From NCBI RefSeq assembly GCF_014648775.1, contig NZ_BMRT01000008.1, positions 248,001 through 312,000 on the forward strand: a DNA stretch of 64,000 bases, written 5' to 3'. The translations under genes were made by a program, and so were the position numbers. Within the stretch, counting starts at the first letter, position 1. Every line of letters starts with the position of its first letter. This document shows, one piece after another, positions 1 through 7,702 of the stretch. The DNA is from Streptomyces abikoensis. Its GTDB lineage: Bacteria > Actinomycetota > Actinomycetes > Streptomycetales > Streptomycetaceae. The notes beneath the pieces were generated by a model. It did no database searches. It had not been told where the DNA came from and saw only the letters and a program-made list of their open reading frames with translations.

Positions 1-279
1 CCGGCTCACGACGGTGATCAGGATGTAGACGATGATCATCAGTACGAAGAAGGACAGGTCGAGCGCTACGCCCCCGAGACGCAGCGGCGGGATGACCCGC
101 CGCAGAAGCTTGAGTGGCGGATCGGTGACAGTGTAGGTGGCCTCCAGGAGGACCACCATCGCCTTACCGGGTTGCCACGAGCGGGCGAACTGGAAGACGT
201 AGTCCATCACCAGCCGGAAGATCAGCACGATCAGGAAGCAGTACAGCGCGATGTAGATCACCTGCTGTGCGATGCCCAT
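1..279 (-). CDS. YggT family membrane protein (3' end outside window)
   Basis: Reading from the ATG at 279 gives 93 codons without a stop, so the C-terminus lies beyond the left edge. The protein starts MGIAQQVIYIALYCF and has two hydrophobic segments, about residues 4-28 and 69-92, separated by a basic amphipathic stretch around PPLKLLRRVIPPLRLGG. This two-helix layout and its place directly downstream of sepF are typical of YggT (YlmG) proteins of Gram-positive division clusters. Family members have been linked to membrane and septum organisation, but a biochemical role is not settled. It follows sepF by 71 bases on the same strand and is probably co-transcribed. Confidence 0.85.
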   Translation of the reverse strand, partial: MGIAQQVIYIALYCFLIVLIFRLVMDYVFQFARSWQPGKAMVVLLEATYTVTDPPLKLLRRVIPPLRLGGVALDLSFFVLMIIVYILITVVSR

Positions 280-350
280 CTCGCGCTTCCCTCTCCCCTT
301 GCTCGTACTCGACCTGACCGGCCGTTGTCCGGATTGCCCGGTGTTGCGTC

Positions 351-965
351 TCAGCTCTGGTTGAAGAACCCACCCTCTGCGATGCGGGCCTTGTCCTCCG
401 CCGTGACATCGACGTTAGCAGGCGACAGCAGGAACACCTTCTGTGTCACCCGCTCGATGCTGCCGTGGAGTCCGAAGACCAGACCGGCCGCGAAGTCGAC
501 AAGTCGCTTCGCGTCGGTGTCGTCCATCTCGGTGAGATTCATGATCACCGGAGTGCCCTCGCGGAAGTGTTCCCCGATGGTACGGGCCTCGTTGTAGGTC
601 CGGGGGTGCAATGTCGTGATGCGGTAGGGCTCCCGCTCGGACACAACCTTGGGCATGATCACCGGTGCGTTCTTCTCCAGAGAGTGGCGTTCGGGTGTGA
701 TGGACGACACGGGGGCGATTCGGGCGGGTCGTCCCGGTTCCGCTACGAGCGGAGCCGGTTCACGCTGTGCGGGCGGCTGGGCGACTCGAACCGGTTCGTC
801 CGATTGCGTCTGTTGTGCCGTGTGCGCCTGGTGTTGCTGCTGCCGGCGCCGGTCCGGCTCCGGCTCGGGTTCGAACTCGTCATCGGGGTCGAACCCCGGG
901 CCGTCGTACCCATCGTCCTCCACGAGGCCGAGGTAGACCGCCATCTTGCGCATCGCGCCGGCCAT
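351..965 (-). CDS. sepF: Cell division protein SepF
   Basis: A 204-residue cytoplasmic protein that anchors FtsZ polymers to the membrane in organisms lacking FtsA/ZipA. The N-terminus MAGAMRKMAVYLGLVEDD is the amphipathic membrane-binding helix. An acidic, Gln-rich linker follows (about residues 18-100), and then the SepF/DUF552 globular domain that binds the FtsZ tail, with the conserved stretch VIMNLTEMDDTDAKRLVDFA. I chose the ATG at 965 because an AGGAGG-type site sits nine bases upstream. The ATG at 974 lies directly against that site and is too close. It lies between ylmE and yggT, as in Bacillus and Mycobacterium. Confidence 0.93.
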   Translation of the reverse strand: MAGAMRKMAVYLGLVEDDGYDGPGFDPDDEFEPEPEPDRRRQQQHQAHTAQQTQSDEPVRVAQPPAQREPAPLVAEPGRPARIAPVSSITPERHSLEKNAPVIMPKVVSEREPYRITTLHPRTYNEARTIGEHFREGTPVIMNLTEMDDTDAKRLVDFAAGLVFGLHGSIERVTQKVFLLSPANVDVTAEDKARIAEGGFFNQS

Positions 966-1086
966 TCTCCGCATCCTCCGCTCTGTGGTGGATCGGCTCC
1001 GTCAACGGCGCCCGGATCCACGTGGTCCGCCCGCCTTTTGACGGGAATGACCATATTTTCTGCTGTGGTCCGACTTCCTGGCGACG

Positions 1087-1812
1087 TTACCCGAGCCGGG
1101 GTCGGACTCCGAGTACCGCTGAGCCGACACGTACATGTGTCGCACCGGCCGCGACGGCGTCCTCGAGATCCGCACTCATCCCTGCTGACACCATGTTCGC
1201 AGTCGGATGAGCCGCGCGCAGGTGCGTTGCGATTTCCATCAGCCGGTCGAAGGCGGCCCGCGGTCTGCCCGCGAAGGGGCCGGAGAGCGGAGCGACCGTC
1301 ATCAAACCCGCCGGTCGCAGCCCTTCCGCCGCGGCGATCTCGTCGGCCAGGGCCGCCACGCCGTCGGGCGCGACACCACCCCGCGCCCCGCGCTCGCCCG
1401 ACTCCGCGTCGAGCGCCACCTGGATCAGGCAATCGAGCTCGGTCTCCCGCCCGGTCCGGACGGCCGCCTGGGACAGGGAGGTGACCAGTCGGTCCCGGTC
1501 AATGGAGTGCACCAGACCGGCGTAATTCACCACCGACCGGACCTTGTTTGTCTGCAACTGTCCGACGAAGTGCCAGGTAAGGGGCAGATCCGAGCACTCC
1601 GCCGCCTTGGGGGCGGCGTCCTGGTCGCGGTTCTCCCCTACATGACGGACCCCCAGCTCCGCGAGGAGACGGACGTCGCTCGCGGGGTAGGTCTTGGTGA
1701 CCACGATGAGGGTCACCTCCTCGCGCGGCCGGCCCGCCGAGGCGCAGGCGGCGGAGATACGTTCCTCCACCCGAGCGAGGTTGTGGGCCAACTGGTCCTT
1801 GCGGTCCGTCAC
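1087..1812 (-). CDS. YggS/YlmE family PLP-homeostasis protein
   Basis: A 241-residue alanine-racemase-fold protein of the YggS/PLPBP family, which binds pyridoxal phosphate and buffers its supply without a known catalytic reaction. The PLP lysine is K40 in VTLIVVTKTYP. Other family landmarks are GENRDQD and WHFVGQLQTNK, followed by VRVGSAVLG near the C-terminus. The start is the GTG at 1812, which overlaps the stop of the upstream gene by four bases (GTGA) and has GGAGGAG five bases before it, so translation is coupled. In S. coelicolor and Bacillus the ylmE gene sits in the same ftsZ-sepF neighbourhood. Confidence 0.9.
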   Translation of the reverse strand: MTDRKDQLAHNLARVEERISAACASAGRPREEVTLIVVTKTYPASDVRLLAELGVRHVGENRDQDAAPKAAECSDLPLTWHFVGQLQTNKVRSVVNYAGLVHSIDRDRLVTSLSQAAVRTGRETELDCLIQVALDAESGERGARGGVAPDGVAALADEIAAAEGLRPAGLMTVAPLSGPFAGRPRAAFDRLMEIATHLRAAHPTANMVSAGMSADLEDAVAAGATHVRVGSAVLGVRPRLG

Positions 1813-2573
1813 GACTGCTCCTCCAGCCATACGTAGGAGGCCAGCCGGCCCGTGGTCCGCTCGCGCCGGTAGGAGAAGTGGTCGGCGGACTCCATCGTGC
1901 AGGTGTCCGATCTGCCCACGGATGTGACGCCCATTCGGCCGAGCTGGGCCACGACCCCGTTCGCCACGTCCACCGCCGGGGTGCCCCGCCGGGTGGTGGC
2001 CCAGGACTCCGGCGCCGCCTCGGCGACCTCGGCGCGCATCGCCTCGGGCACCTCGTAGCAGCCGCCGCAGACCGAGGGGCCGATGTGCGCGAGGATCCGG
2101 TCCGGCTCGGCGCCGAGCCGGAGCATCTCCGTCACCACCGCCGGGACCACTCCGGCGACGAGCCCGGGGCGCCCGGCGTGGGCGGCACCCGTGATCCCGG
2201 CGACCGGGTCGGCGAGGAGCACCGGGACGCAGTCGGCGGTGAGCACCGCGAGGGCCAGGCCCCGACGGGTGGTCACCACCGCGTCCACCGCCGGGGTCTC
2301 CCCCTTTTGCCACGGTCCGTCCACGACCGCGACGTCCTTGCCGTGCACCTGGTTCATCCAGACGACGCCGGTGGGGTCGAGGCCGAGGGCCTCGGCGGCC
2401 CGTGCCCGGTTGGTCCGCACGGCGGCCGGGTCGTCGCCGACCGCTCCGCCGAGGTTGAGCTCCGCATACGGAGCGGCGCTCACCCCGCCCCACCTGTCGG
2501 TGGAGGCGAAGTGCGCGCCGCTCGCGTGTGCCACGTGTTCTACGGGGGGCACTGTGTGCTGTTGCCCTATCAC
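1809..2573 (-). CDS. pgeF: PgeF/YfiH family (laccase-domain) protein YlmD
   Basis: A 254-residue YfiH/DUF152-family protein. Relatives act as purine nucleoside phosphorylase or adenosine deaminase-like enzymes, or hydrolyse UDP-MurNAc carrying a wrong first amino acid (PgeF in E. coli). The metal/active-site triad is visible as H77 in NQVHG, C115 in LTADCVP and H132 in GAAHAG, and GPSVCGGCYEV follows at about 165-176. Its place in a peptidoglycan cluster fits a precursor-editing role, but that is inference. It is downstream of ftsZ after a strong hairpin. The GTG start has only a weak ribosome-binding site, so an alternative internal start is possible. Confidence 0.88.
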   Translation of the reverse strand: MIGQQHTVPPVEHVAHASGAHFASTDRWGGVSAAPYAELNLGGAVGDDPAAVRTNRARAAEALGLDPTGVVWMNQVHGKDVAVVDGPWQKGETPAVDAVVTTRRGLALAVLTADCVPVLLADPVAGITGAAHAGRPGLVAGVVPAVVTEMLRLGAEPDRILAHIGPSVCGGCYEVPEAMRAEVAEAAPESWATTRRGTPAVDVANGVVAQLGRMGVTSVGRSDTCTMESADHFSYRRERTTGRLASYVWLEEQS

Positions 2574-2647
2574 TCGCTGCCGTTCAGTGGTTCTTCGGTG
2601 TCACTTCGGGCTGGTTCGGCTTCAGGGCCGGTCACCGGTGGACCGGT

Positions 2648-2675
2648 TCGCCCGAGGCGCTGCCGCCTCGGGCGA
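2648..2675 (-). terminator. Hairpin terminator downstream of ftsZ
   Basis: A 12-bp perfect stem (TCGCCCGAGGCG paired with its complement) closes a four-base loop CTGC. It begins 17 bases after the ftsZ stop codon and has no U-tract, as is usual in Streptomyces. It probably attenuates transcription from ftsZ into the ylmD-ylmE-sepF group. Confidence 0.75.
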
Positions 2676-2692
2676 GCTCCCGTGAAGTGCGG

Positions 2693-3940
2693 TCACTTCA
2701 GGAAGTCGGGGACGTCCAGTTCCTCGGCCGTCGAGTCCTGGTACGGCCGGGCCGGCGGCACCTGCGGGGAGCTGACCGGCGGCGGGGGGACCTCGGCGAC
2801 CGGCGACGGCTCGGCCGGCGCGGGCTCCTCGGTGCGCGGGGTCACGCTGCCGAGGCCGCCGAAGGACGGGCGGGACGGCTCGGACGGCGCCGGGGCCGGC
2901 CGGCCGGTGGCGCCGACCGGGCTCTCCTCGCGGCCGGAGCCGTACGAGGAGGAGCCGCCGAGCACCTTGTCGCGGCTGCCCTTGGCCGGCGGCTGGCCGC
3001 CGTCGAAGCCGGCCGCGATGACGGTGACCCGGACCTCGTCGCCCAGGGCGTCGTCGATGACGGCACCGAAGATGATGTTGGCCTCGGGGTGGGCGGCCTC
3101 GCTGACCAGCTGGGCGGCCTCGTTGATCTCGAAGAGACCGAGGTCGGAACCGCCGGAGATGGAGAGCAGCACACCGCGGGCGCCGTCGATGGACGCCTCC
3201 AGCAGCGGCGAGGAGATCGCCATCTCGGCGGCGGCCACGGCGCGGTCGTCGCCGCGGGCCGAGCCGATGCCCATCAGGGCCGAGCCCGCCTCGGACATCA
3301 CGGACTTGACGTCCGCGAAGTCCAGGTTGATCAGGCCGGGGGTGGTGATCAGGTCGGTGATGCCCTGGACACCGGAGAGCAGGACCTGGTCGGCCGACTT
3401 GAACGCGTCGAGCACGCTCACCTGGCGGTCCGAGATGGACAGCAGCCGGTCGTTGGGGATGACGATGAGCGTGTCCACCTCGTCGCGGAGGCTGGCGATG
3501 CCGTCCTCGGCCTGGTTCGCCCGGCGCCGGCCCTCGAAGGTGAAGGGTCGGGTGACCACACCGATCGTCAGGGCGCCCAGCGAGCGGGCGATGTTGGCCA
3601 CGACGGGCGCGCCGCCGGTGCCGGTGCCGCCGCCCTCGCCGGCGGTGACGAAGACCATGTCGGCCCCCTTGAGGACCTCCTCGATCTCCTCGCGGTGGTC
3701 CTCGGCCGCCTTGCGGCCGACATCGGGGTTCGCGCCGGCACCGAGGCCACGCGTGAGTTCCCGGCCGACGTCGAGCTTGACGTCGGCGTCGCTCATCAGC
3801 AGGGCCTGTGCATCGGTGTTGATCGCGATGAACTCGACGCCCTTGAGACCGACCTCGATCATCCGGTTGATGGCGTTCACGCCACCGCCGCCGATGCCGA
3901 CGACCTTGATGACTGCGAGGTAGTTCTGCGGTGCTGCCAC
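2693..3940 (-). CDS. ftsZ: Cell division GTPase FtsZ
   Basis: A 415-residue tubulin homologue that polymerises with GTP to form the Z ring. In Streptomyces these rings give vegetative cross-walls and sporulation-septum ladders. The tubulin signature GGGTGTG is at residues 103-109, GIGGGGVNAINRM at 15-27 forms the nucleotide pocket, and NLDFADVKSVMSEAG carries the catalytic loop that contacts the next subunit. A Pro/Ser-rich linker from about residue 318 leads to the tail DVPDFLK that binds SepF and other partners. It starts with GTG at 3940, eight bases after AGAGG. A 240-base regulatory gap separates it from ftsQ, so it can be transcribed independently of the upstream cluster. Confidence 0.98.
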   Translation of the reverse strand: MAAPQNYLAVIKVVGIGGGGVNAINRMIEVGLKGVEFIAINTDAQALLMSDADVKLDVGRELTRGLGAGANPDVGRKAAEDHREEIEEVLKGADMVFVTAGEGGGTGTGGAPVVANIARSLGALTIGVVTRPFTFEGRRRANQAEDGIASLRDEVDTLIVIPNDRLLSISDRQVSVLDAFKSADQVLLSGVQGITDLITTPGLINLDFADVKSVMSEAGSALMGIGSARGDDRAVAAAEMAISSPLLEASIDGARGVLLSISGGSDLGLFEINEAAQLVSEAAHPEANIIFGAVIDDALGDEVRVTVIAAGFDGGQPPAKGSRDKVLGGSSSYGSGREESPVGATGRPAPAPSEPSRPSFGGLGSVTPRTEEPAPAEPSPVAEVPPPPVSSPQVPPARPYQDSTAEELDVPDFLK

Positions 3941-4180
3941 GTCGAAGGCCTCTCGCCTCGAGTTACGTATGCCTGGGGGCGGTTCTCAATGCCGACCCGA
4001 ACCCTAACGTTGAAGTTTAGGGTTACCGGTGCCACTGTTCCCTGGGTTCTCCGAAACAGGACACTAAGTCGACAAGCGGCGCGGCTTCAACGAACACGCC
4101 GAACCTCCCGTTTTTCTTTTCACCCTATGTGATCACCCATAGCCGTAGCCAACCAGGGTGCTGGCCAGCCGGGATCGACG
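3941..4180 (-). promoter_or_regulatory. ftsZ upstream regulatory region with an 8-bp inverted repeat
   Basis: This is the only large gap inside the dcw cluster and is noticeably AT-richer than the genes around it. AACCCTAA at 4000-4007 and TTAGGGTT at 4017-4024 form an 8-bp inverted repeat around nine bases, about 60 bases before the ftsZ start. A GACAC pentamer, the core recognised by WhiA in Streptomyces, is at 4060-4064. In S. coelicolor ftsZ is known to have several promoters, one sporulation-specific. I cannot place the start points here. Confidence 0.6.
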
Positions 4181-5077
4181 TCAACTCCCGGACACCGCGG
4201 GCGCCGCCGGGGCGCTCACATCGAAGTGTTTCGCGCCCCCCGCCGCCTTGAGGAGCGCGACGAGCGTACGGGCCTTCGCCTCGCCCCGCTCACCACTGCC
4301 CCAGGCGATCGTCCGATCATCCGTCAGCTCCACGGTGATGGAGTCGTAGGAGCGCACCCGGATGGCGCGGGTGTCCCGGCGCACCTCGGCGGGCAGGTCG
4401 GCGGCGACGCGCGCGGCCTCGCGCTCCAGCCGGTCGACGCCGAACCGGCGGTTGCCGGGCGAGCCGGAGTCCTCCACCACGAGCCGGGGCACCCCGGCCA
4501 CGGCTTGATCGACTGTGGCGAACCGCACTCCACTGCCGTCGATTTCAATAAACTTCCCGCCCTTTTCGAGCAGGACCTTGGGGCGGCGTTCGGTCACTTT
4601 CAGACCGATCGTGTGCGGCCAGGAACGTACGACGTCCACCGACTCGATCCGCTTCAGCCGGGTCAGCAGCCGTTCCTCGATGGCGCCGGTGTCCACGGAG
4701 GCCAGGGGGTCGCCCAGCGGCACCCGGGCCGCCTCGCTCACCTGTGCGGCCGTCAGCACCGTGGTGCCGCTGACCTCCACGCGGGTGACGCGCAGCCAGC
4801 CGGAGCCGTAGAGCACCCAGATGGCGGCGGCGCCGGACAGCAGGCTGACGACCGCCCAGAGAAGCGGTCCGCGCGCGCCGGAGCGGAGGCGGGCCCGGGG
4901 GCCGCCCGGGGCGCTCCGGCGGGGCGCGCGGCCCCGCCGGGGCGTGCCGGAGGACGGGGACCGGGACGGCTTGGGCCGCCCGGCCGGTCCGGCGGACCCG
5001 GAAGACCTCGCGGTCCCGGAGGACTTGGACTTGCCGTTCTTGGCCGCCCCACGCCGGGCGGTCGTCGGTCCGGCCAC
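4181..5077 (-). CDS. ftsQ: Cell division protein FtsQ
   Basis: A 298-residue bitopic divisome protein that links early and late division proteins (the FtsQBL complex). It has a basic, Gly/Ser/Pro-rich cytoplasmic N-terminus (1-75) and one membrane helix around PLLWAVVSLLSGAAAIWVLY (about 76-95). A POTRA domain follows, beginning WLRVTRVEVSGTTVLTAAQV, and then the beta domain. The start is the GTG at 5077, preceded by GGAGG and GGGGAG. The longer open frame upstream runs into murG and is not coding. It follows murG by 29 bases. Streptomyces FtsQ is dispensable for vegetative growth but needed for efficient septation. Confidence 0.93.
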   Translation of the reverse strand: MAGPTTARRGAAKNGKSKSSGTARSSGSAGPAGRPKPSRSPSSGTPRRGRAPRRSAPGGPRARLRSGARGPLLWAVVSLLSGAAAIWVLYGSGWLRVTRVEVSGTTVLTAAQVSEAARVPLGDPLASVDTGAIEERLLTRLKRIESVDVVRSWPHTIGLKVTERRPKVLLEKGGKFIEIDGSGVRFATVDQAVAGVPRLVVEDSGSPGNRRFGVDRLEREAARVAADLPAEVRRDTRAIRVRSYDSITVELTDDRTIAWGSGERGEAKARTLVALLKAAGGAKHFDVSAPAAPAVSGS

Positions 5078-5106
5078 GCTCCCCAGCCTCCTGCTCCTAC
5101 GGGCCG

Positions 5107-6201
5107 TCAGCCCGCTCTGTGTGCGGCGATCGCCTCGTACACCATGCCGACCAGCAGCTCGTCGGCGTCGCGCCGGCCGAACTCGGCGGCGGCCCGGGAC
5201 ATGTCGTACAGCCGGTGCGGATCGGACAGCACCGGAAGGACGTTGGACGTCACCCACTCGGGGGTGAGCTCGGCGTCGTCGACCAGCAGGCCGCCGCCCG
5301 CCTTGACGAGCGGCTGGGCGTTGAGCCGCTGCTCGCCGTTGCCGATGGGCAGCGGGACGTAGGCCGCCGGGAGGCCGACGGCGGACAGCTCCGCGACGGT
5401 CATCGCGCCCGCGCGGCAGAGCATCATGTCGGCCGCGGCGTACGCGAGGTCCATCCGGTCTACATACGATACCGGGACATAGGGCGGCATTCCGGGCATG
5501 TTGTCGACGCGCGGCAGTTCGTTCTTCGGACCGACCGCGTGGAGCACCTGGATGCCCGCGCGCTGGAGGAACGGCACGACGGCCTGGACGACCTCGTTCA
5601 GCCGGCGGGCGCCCTGCGAGCCGCCGGAGACCAGCAGCGTGGGCAGGTTGGGGTCGAGCCCGAAGGCGGCCCGGGCCTCGGGGCGGACGGCCGCCCGGTC
5701 CAGGGTCGCGATGGTGCGGCGCAGCGGGATGCCCACGTAGCGGGCGTTGCGCAGCTTGCTGTCCGGGGTGGACACCGCGACGCCGGCGGCGTAGCGCGAG
5801 CCGATCTTGTTGGCCAGGCCGGGGCGGGCGTTGGCCTCGTGGACGATGATCGGCACGCCGCGCCGCTTGGCGGCCAGGTAGCCGGGCAGCGCCACGTAGC
5901 CGCCGAAGCCGACCACGCAGTCGGCCTTGGTGCGCTCCAGGATCTGCTCGGCGGCCTTGATGGTGCCGCGCAGCCGCCCGGGGACGGTGATCAGCTCCGG
6001 GGTGGGCTTGCGGGGCAGCGGTACGGCGGGGATCAGCCCCAGCTCGTAGCCCCGCTCGGGCACCAGGCGGGTCTCCAGGCCCCGCTCCGTGCCGAGCGCT
6101 GTGATCCCCACGGTCGGGTCCTGCCTGCGCAGGGCGTCCGCGAGGGCGAGCGCGGGCTCGATGTGTCCGGCGGTTCCTCCGCCGGCGAGTACGACATGCA
6201 C
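5107..6201 (-). CDS. murG: UDP-GlcNAc:lipid I GlcNAc transferase MurG
   Basis: A 364-residue GT28 glycosyltransferase acting at the inner membrane face. It adds GlcNAc from UDP-GlcNAc to lipid I to give lipid II. The N-terminal glycine loop is GGGTAGH (7-13), and GFGGYVALPGYLAA and IIVHEANARPGLAN follow. The second domain starts with LLVSGGSQGARRLNE, and the donor-binding region contains CRAGAMTVAE and PLPIGNGEQRLNA. The GTG start lies six bases after the ftsW stop, so the two genes are translated from one message. Confidence 0.97.
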   Translation of the reverse strand: MHVVLAGGGTAGHIEPALALADALRRQDPTVGITALGTERGLETRLVPERGYELGLIPAVPLPRKPTPELITVPGRLRGTIKAAEQILERTKADCVVGFGGYVALPGYLAAKRRGVPIIVHEANARPGLANKIGSRYAAGVAVSTPDSKLRNARYVGIPLRRTIATLDRAAVRPEARAAFGLDPNLPTLLVSGGSQGARRLNEVVQAVVPFLQRAGIQVLHAVGPKNELPRVDNMPGMPPYVPVSYVDRMDLAYAAADMMLCRAGAMTVAELSAVGLPAAYVPLPIGNGEQRLNAQPLVKAGGGLLVDDAELTPEWVTSNVLPVLSDPHRLYDMSRAAAEFGRRDADELLVGMVYEAIAAHRAG

Positions 6202-6207
6202 CGAAAT

Positions 6208-7593
6208 TCACCGCTCTCCGGACGGTCGCTTCTTGACGCGCCGTCTCATCGTCTTCCATCTCACCCCAGGCTGCCGCATGGCCAGCGCCGCCCGCGCACC
6301 GGGTTCGTCGCGCGCGAAGGCGATGAGCAGTCCGATGGCGAACATGGTCGGCAGCAGGGCTGACCCTCCGTAGGAGAACAGCGGGAGCGGGACACCGGCG
6401 ATCGGCAGCAGGCCGAGCACCGCACCGATGTTGACCACGGCCTGGGCCGTGATCCAGGTGGTCACGCCTCCCGCGGCGTACCTCACGAAGGGGTCCTCCG
6501 TGCGTCCGGCCACGCGGATACCCGCATAGCCTAGAGCCGCGAACAGGGCGAGTACCGACAGCGTCCCCGCCAGACCCAGCTCCTCGCCGGTGATCGCGAA
6601 GATGAAGTCGGTGTGGGGCTCGGGCAGTTCACCCCATTTTTCCACACTCGCCCCGAGTCCGGCACCGAACCAGCCGCCGTTGGCCAGCGCGTAGATGCCG
6701 TGGACGGCCTGCCAGCACTGGTCGTGGTCGCCCGGGTCCGTGGCCCCGATGCACTCCAGCCGGGACATCCGGTTCGCACTGGTCTTGATGAAGAGTACGG
6801 CGAGGGCGGCGGTGACGCCGAACACCCCGGAGAAGAGCCGGGTGGGGGCGCCCGCCACCCACAGCAGGCCGAGCAGCACGGCGGTGAGGACCACGGTGGT
6901 GCCCATGTCGCCGCCGAGCATGATCAGGCCCAGCAGCAGGAAGGTGACCGGGACCAGCGGCACCAGCAGGTGCTTCCACTGGGTGAGGAGCTTCTTGGAG
7001 TGCTTGCGGGCCAGCAGGTCGGCGCCCCACAGCACGAGCGCGAGCTTGGCGAACTCGCTGGGCTGCATCTGGAAGGGCCCGCCGAGCGAGATCCAGTTGG
7101 TGTTGCCGTTGATGGTCTCGCCGATGCCCGGCACCTGGACCAGGCAGAGCAGGAAGACCGAGACGGCCAGCAGCGGGTAGGCCAAGGCGCGCAGCAGCCG
7201 GACCGGGGTGCGGGCGGCCGCGAGCAGCAGGACGGTGCCGATGGCGGCGGCCAGCAGCTGTTTGCGGAAGAAGTAGCTGGGGGCGAGGCCGTTCTGGAGG
7301 GCCTTGATCTGGGAGGCGGAGTAGACCATCACCAGGCCGAGCACGGTGATCAGCAGGGAGCCGCCGAGCACCAGGTAGTACGCGGTCAGCGGCCGGTCCC
7401 AGGCGCGCCTGGCGCGGGCGTGGAGGCCCCGCAGGCCGCCGCCCCGGCCGCCGGGGGGCCGCCGGGGCGCGGGAGCGCGCCCGGACCCGCCACGGGCGGC
7501 GGGGCGGGGCGCCCGTACGGACCGGGAGCCCGCCGCGGGCCCGCGCAGGGCCCGCCACACGCCGGCCGGCGTCAGCATGTCGTCCGCGTGCAT
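6208..7593 (-). CDS. ftsW: SEDS peptidoglycan glycosyltransferase FtsW
   Basis: A 461-residue polytopic SEDS protein that polymerises lipid II glycan at the septum with FtsI. A basic, Pro/Arg-rich cytoplasmic extension (about 1-70) precedes roughly ten membrane helices. Conserved SEDS segments include MQPSEFAKLALVLW, GGDMGTT, HTDFIFAITGEELGLAG and PLFSYGGSALL, the last two near the catalytic cavity. The extension is characteristic of actinobacterial FtsW. It lies between murD and murG. The ATG at 7593 follows GAAGGGG. Confidence 0.96.
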   Translation of the reverse strand: MHADDMLTPAGVWRALRGPAAGSRSVRAPRPAARGGSGRAPAPRRPPGGRGGGLRGLHARARRAWDRPLTAYYLVLGGSLLITVLGLVMVYSASQIKALQNGLAPSYFFRKQLLAAAIGTVLLLAAARTPVRLLRALAYPLLAVSVFLLCLVQVPGIGETINGNTNWISLGGPFQMQPSEFAKLALVLWGADLLARKHSKKLLTQWKHLLVPLVPVTFLLLGLIMLGGDMGTTVVLTAVLLGLLWVAGAPTRLFSGVFGVTAALAVLFIKTSANRMSRLECIGATDPGDHDQCWQAVHGIYALANGGWFGAGLGASVEKWGELPEPHTDFIFAITGEELGLAGTLSVLALFAALGYAGIRVAGRTEDPFVRYAAGGVTTWITAQAVVNIGAVLGLLPIAGVPLPLFSYGGSALLPTMFAIGLLIAFARDEPGARAALAMRQPGVRWKTMRRRVKKRPSGER

Positions 7594-7702
7594 CCGGGTC
7601 GCCCCTTCGGTCTCCCGCGGCGTCCGGCCGTGTCGCCGGGGCCGGATCGCCGCGCTCGTCGGTTCCTGACGGGCGCGGCGCCCGGCCGCGGGGACCGGCG
7701 GG

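Noticed and set aside
4060..4064. GACAC as proof of WhiA control of ftsZ
   Set aside because: A five-base match is too common to stand alone; kept only as a note.
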